The position numbers were made by a program, and so were the translations under genes. 8,062 nucleotides of DNA, from the NCBI GenBank assembly GCA_025353435.1, contig JANXQR010000859.1, forward strand, positions 1-8,062. The letters are read 5' to 3'. Positions 5,581 to 8,062 of this stretch are shown in pieces; within the stretch, counting starts at the first letter, position 1; every line of letters begins with the position of its first letter. Origin of the DNA: Acidobacteriota bacterium. Lineage in GTDB: Bacteria > Acidobacteriota > Terriglobia > Terriglobales > Acidobacteriaceae. The notes beneath the pieces are model-generated. The model had not been told where the DNA came from, searched no databases, and was given only the letters and a program-made list of their open reading frames with translations.

Positions 5581-7596
5581 ATGGCCGATTACATCTACCT
5601 TCTTGAAAACCGGCTCTCGCCCGACCAACGGAACGCCTTGCGGCAGCTCCGGGAGGCCGCGCGCGAAGCGGAGATGATCCTTTTTCTGACTGGGGACGCC
5701 GTCCGCGACTTGACCAGTGGGCATGCGGTCCGCGAACTTGAAGTAGCGGTTCATGGAAATGCTCTCAAGTTGAAGAAAATAGTGGAGAACATGGGCGGAA
5801 AAGTGTGGGGTGAGAACCTCGCTACCCAGACTCTCTACCTGTGCTTTCCGGGCACAGTTCGGGTGGATCTCGTCAGAACACATTCGATTGAATACAAGAA
5901 GCCGGGGCATCCGACCTACCATTTCGACTCGATCCAGGAGGACCTGCGGCGGCGGGATTTCACGGTGAATGCGATGGCGATCTCGCTGAACAGCGGGTCG
6001 TACGGATTACTGATGGATCCGCTAAACGGAGTGGCCGATATCGAGGCGCGAACGCTGCGGCTGGTATCAAATTATGGATTTATTGAAGATCCTTCGCTGA
6101 TGATTCGAGCGACGCGCTATCGGGCCCGGCTGGGATGGGAGCTTGATCCGAAGACCCAGACGCGCTACGAGAATGCCAAGGGCGAAGATGTGATTCAGTA
6201 CCTCTCGGAAGAGGCGCGGAGCCGGGAACTCGAGCAGATTGGGCATGAGGACGACGGACTGAAGGTGCTTCAGGCGCTCGAGGCCGAGGGCTGGATGAAG
6301 GTGCTTTGCGCCCAATGGACCGCGGCCAAGGTGGATGAGGCGAGGCTGAAGGCGCTGCACGAACTGGTGGTAGAGCTGCTGATGCAGGGTGTGCACGCCG
6401 ATATTTCAGCGGCCCAGATGCAGCTTCTGACTGCCAAGATGGCTCCCAAGGACTTGTCCACCCTGAAAAAGGGCATGCTGCGGCCGGGTTTTGTGGAAGA
6501 GTGGAACAGCCTGGACAGCGTGGCGGCGGGATTCGCCAAGGTGCTGATGGCCAAGGAGAACCAGACGCCTTCGGCAGCATATAAGCTGTTCACGACCTAC
6601 GATCCGGAAGCTGTTCTCTGGCTTGGGTTTACGAGCAAGGATGCGGGAGTCAAGGACCGCTACAACAACTTCCTGAAGGTGTGGCCAGAGATGCGGCAGC
6701 GGATCCCGTACGCGCTGATGCTGGAGATGCGCATTCGTCAGGAACTGCCCAATTACGACGAGATTCTTCACTTGATATTCCTGGAGCTGATCGACGGCAA
6801 GCTGACCACGCCGGAAGAGATGCGCGCGTTCCTGGAGCCGTATTCGCCGCCCGCGCCTCCGCCGCAGATCACAATCAAGCGGACGCGTGGAAAGCGCGGA
6901 GCGGAGCCCAAAGTCAAGGAAGCGTTCGATGAAGATGAGGAGGGCGAGGACGCGGTTGACGGCGACGATGACATTGATGACATGGGCGGCGACGATGACG
7001 ATATCGGGCTGGGAATTCCGAAGATCGACCTTGCGCTAGAGGTAGACGACGCCGATGACGATGACGATGCGGACGAGGATGAAAAGGGCGATGCGGGAGA
7101 TGCGGATGAGCCCGGGCCGGTAAAGGGGAAGCGCGACAAAGCGGGGAAGCCGGCAAAACCGGCGAAGCCGGAGCCGGTTGCGGGATCCAAGGCCGTAAAG
7201 GCCGAGGCCGCGCCCAAGGCGGCGGCTCCCGCTCACAAGCCTTCCACACCTGCGGCGGCCACGCCAAAGCCGGTTGTTAAGGCTGCTGGGAAGCCAGTTA
7301 TACAGCCAGCCAAGGCTGCGGCTCACGCCCCGGCCAAGCATGCGCCATCGAAAGCGGCACCGGTCAAGGCAAAGCCAGCGGTACCGGCAAAGAAGGTGGC
7401 TCCGCCGGCGAAGCACCCGGTGAAGAAGGCGGCAGTGAAGCCGGCTGCCAAGCCTGCGCACAAATCTGCACCCCACGTAGCGAAGAAGGCTGTGCATGCC
7501 AAAGTGGCTCCCAAGCCTGTGGCCAAGCCGAAGCCGCACAAGCCGGCGAAACCTGCGCCCAAGAAACCTGCGCCAAAATCAGGCAAGAAGCGGTAG
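5581..7596 (+). CDS. CCA-adding/poly(A)-polymerase-like protein with altered active site and long acidic-then-basic tail
   Basis: The protein is 671 residues from ATG 5581. Residues about 30-240 are the class II nucleotidyltransferase head and neck seen in tRNA CCA-adding enzymes and poly(A) polymerases. TGDAVRDLTSGHAVRELEV (37-55) aligns with GGxVRDxLLGxxxxDIDL. RRDFTVNAM (124-132) and EDPSLMIRATRYRARLGWEL (169-188) match two further family motifs. However, the second Gly of the GG pair is Asp39, and the metal-binding Asp-x-Asp is Glu52-x-Glu54, so activity is doubtful. Residues about 240-430 are a helical region without a recognised HD domain. Residues 448-512 are very acidic (many Asp/Glu runs). 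Residues 515-671 are rich in Lys, Ala and Pro with scattered His, like a histone H1-type tail, ending PAPKSGKKR. It is divergently oriented from the lpxD group. It might bind or process RNA, but it probably is not the genome's main CCA-adding enzyme. I recall similar proteins in Terriglobales. Confidence 0.85.
   Translation: MADYIYLLENRLSPDQRNALRQLREAAREAEMILFLTGDAVRDLTSGHAVRELEVAVHGNALKLKKIVENMGGKVWGENLATQTLYLCFPGTVRVDLVRTHSIEYKKPGHPTYHFDSIQEDLRRRDFTVNAMAISLNSGSYGLLMDPLNGVADIEARTLRLVSNYGFIEDPSLMIRATRYRARLGWELDPKTQTRYENAKGEDVIQYLSEEARSRELEQIGHEDDGLKVLQALEAEGWMKVLCAQWTAAKVDEARLKALHELVVELLMQGVHADISAAQMQLLTAKMAPKDLSTLKKGMLRPGFVEEWNSLDSVAAGFAKVLMAKENQTPSAAYKLFTTYDPEAVLWLGFTSKDAGVKDRYNNFLKVWPEMRQRIPYALMLEMRIRQELPNYDEILHLIFLELIDGKLTTPEEMRAFLEPYSPPAPPPQITIKRTRGKRGAEPKVKEAFDEDEEGEDAVDGDDDIDDMGGDDDDIGLGIPKIDLALEVDDADDDDDADEDEKGDAGDADEPGPVKGKRDKAGKPAKPAKPEPVAGSKAVKAEAAPKAAAPAHKPSTPAAATPKPVVKAAGKPVIQPAKAAAHAPAKHAPSKAAPVKAKPAVPAKKVAPPAKHPVKKAAVKPAAKPAHKSAPHVAKKAVHAKVAPKPVAKPKPHKPAKPAPKKPAPKSGKKR
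6922..7593 (+). repeat. Low-complexity tail coding region: Asp/Glu-rich block then Lys/Ala/Pro-rich block
   Basis: From 6922 to about 7116 the DNA is built of GAC, GAT and GAG/GAA codons, giving an acidic block with runs such as DDDIDD and DDADDDDDADEDE. From about 7123 to 7593 it switches to AAG, GCG/GCC and CCG/CCT codons, giving imperfect repeats of the PAKPA, KPAPKK and AAPVKAK kind. There is no exact long tandem unit. The tail is expected to be disordered, and the opposite charges could fold back on each other. This composition also produces several long false open frames on the minus strand. Confidence 0.8.
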
Positions 7597-8062
7597 GGGT
7601 CCGGGCTGGTGGCGGTCGGGCTGGATCACTTTCCCCGCCAGACGCGATTCGAGAGGGAATGGAGCGCATCCGGTTAGAGACCGTCAGTTGATCTTCGTTG
7701 TCCTGTGGAAGATAGGGTTGGGGACGATAAGCTTTCTGACCGTTCCCGATCCTTCGGGCCTTTGCCCCAGAACTGGGTTGGGTAAGAGTCGGCGGTCATT
7801 CGCTCGGGACGAGGAAAGCCGCTCTATCTTTAGCCCCGAGGCGCTCGCTGAGTGACTCCGCGATTACGCATCAACTTACCACAAACGCGTTTTCGAGGAG
7901 TAATGCCAACAATCGAACGTAAGCGGACGTCGATAAGTGACTTGCCCTGGAGCCGTCAATTCACAACTGGCGGATGATCGACTGGCTCAGTTACCCTGCC
8001 GAACCGCTGAACGCTGAACGATATCGGAAGCCCAACTAGGGCCATGTGGGCAACTAGCCCCA
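7597..8062. other. 466 bases with no supported gene
   Basis: No frame on either strand has a ribosome binding site together with a plausible protein. Small structures seen: a near-direct repeat GTCCGGGCTGG (7602-7612 area) / GGTCGGGCTGG just after the stop codon, a short hairpin CCCGA-TCCT-TCGGG near 7747-7760, a doubled GCTGAAC near 8006-8019, and a GGGC-AACTA-GCCC hairpin at 8048-8060. None has a T tract, so no clear terminator follows the nucleotidyltransferase-like gene. The region resembles ordinary intergenic spacer. The next gene must lie beyond the right edge. Confidence 0.5.

Noticed and set aside
6768..7586. Several long minus-strand open frames (Ser/Pro/Arg-rich and Gly/Ala-rich) opposite the tail of the nucleotidyltransferase-like gene
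   Set aside because: They are by-products of the biased GAC/AAG/GCC codon use on the plus strand. They are low-complexity and have no ribosome binding sites.
7496..7855. Plus-strand frame continuing past the end of the nucleotidyltransferase-like gene
   Set aside because: Its first third is an out-of-frame reading of the Lys/Ala/Pro tail and the rest resembles translated intergenic DNA.
7903..7977. Tiny frame of 24 codons starting ATG after GAGGAG
   Set aside because: GAGGAG is only two bases from the ATG, too close for a normal ribosome binding site, and the peptide (MPTIERKRTS...) has no recognisable features.
1..8062. CRISPR array, tRNA genes, insertion sequence or prophage signs
   Set aside because: I saw no regularly spaced repeats, no cloverleaf-like genes, and no transposase, integrase or phage structural proteins.

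Overview
The window looks like chromosomal DNA of a Gram-negative soil bacterium, most likely Acidobacteriota (Terriglobales-like). The reasons are the high-GC coding style, weak Shine-Dalgarno sites, an LpxD (so an LPS-type outer membrane), and a poly(A)-polymerase-head protein with a long acidic then Lys/Ala/Pro-rich tail. I recall that architecture from Terriglobales, but I could not search a database. There are no tRNA or rRNA genes, insertion sequences or CRISPR arrays.

Layout, left to right. (1) The 3' end of an unrecognised gene runs in from the left edge, up to 473. (2) A compact, lower-GC gene of unknown function lies at 528-989. It ends inside a perfect 14-bp-stem terminator (971-1003), with its stop codon in the loop. 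(3) About 360 bases without a convincing gene follow. (4) Four genes read leftward on the minus strand. In transcription order they are a conserved 168-174 aa protein (from about 5306/5324 to 4800), lpxD (4758-3718), a small lipoprotein whose ATG overlaps the lpxD stop by 4 bases (3721-3347), and a membrane diguanylate cyclase of MASE1-PAS-GGEEF type (3267-1354). The spacing (41 bp, -4 bp, 79 bp) allows one operon. (5) A divergent intergenic region of about 270 bases holds an 11-bp direct repeat and a candidate extended -10 promoter. (6) A rightward gene (5581-7596) encodes a class II CCA-adding/poly(A)-polymerase-like protein with altered catalytic carboxylates and the bipolar low-complexity tail. 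(7) The last 466 bases look non-coding.

How the parts may work together. LpxD makes the acylated lipid A precursor. The coupled lipoprotein probably goes to the envelope, and the cyclase would turn a signal sensed at the membrane into c-di-GMP. The leftward group is therefore plausibly an envelope and surface-lifestyle unit, but this is inferred from gene order only. The terminator at 971-1003 has A and T tracts on both sides, so it could stop both the rightward unknown gene and leftward transcripts running past the cyclase.

Nothing here is a clear new defence, mobile or biosynthetic system. The best leads are the divergent nucleotidyltransferase-like protein, the low-GC orphan gene with its embedded two-way terminator, and the lpxD-lipoprotein coupling.
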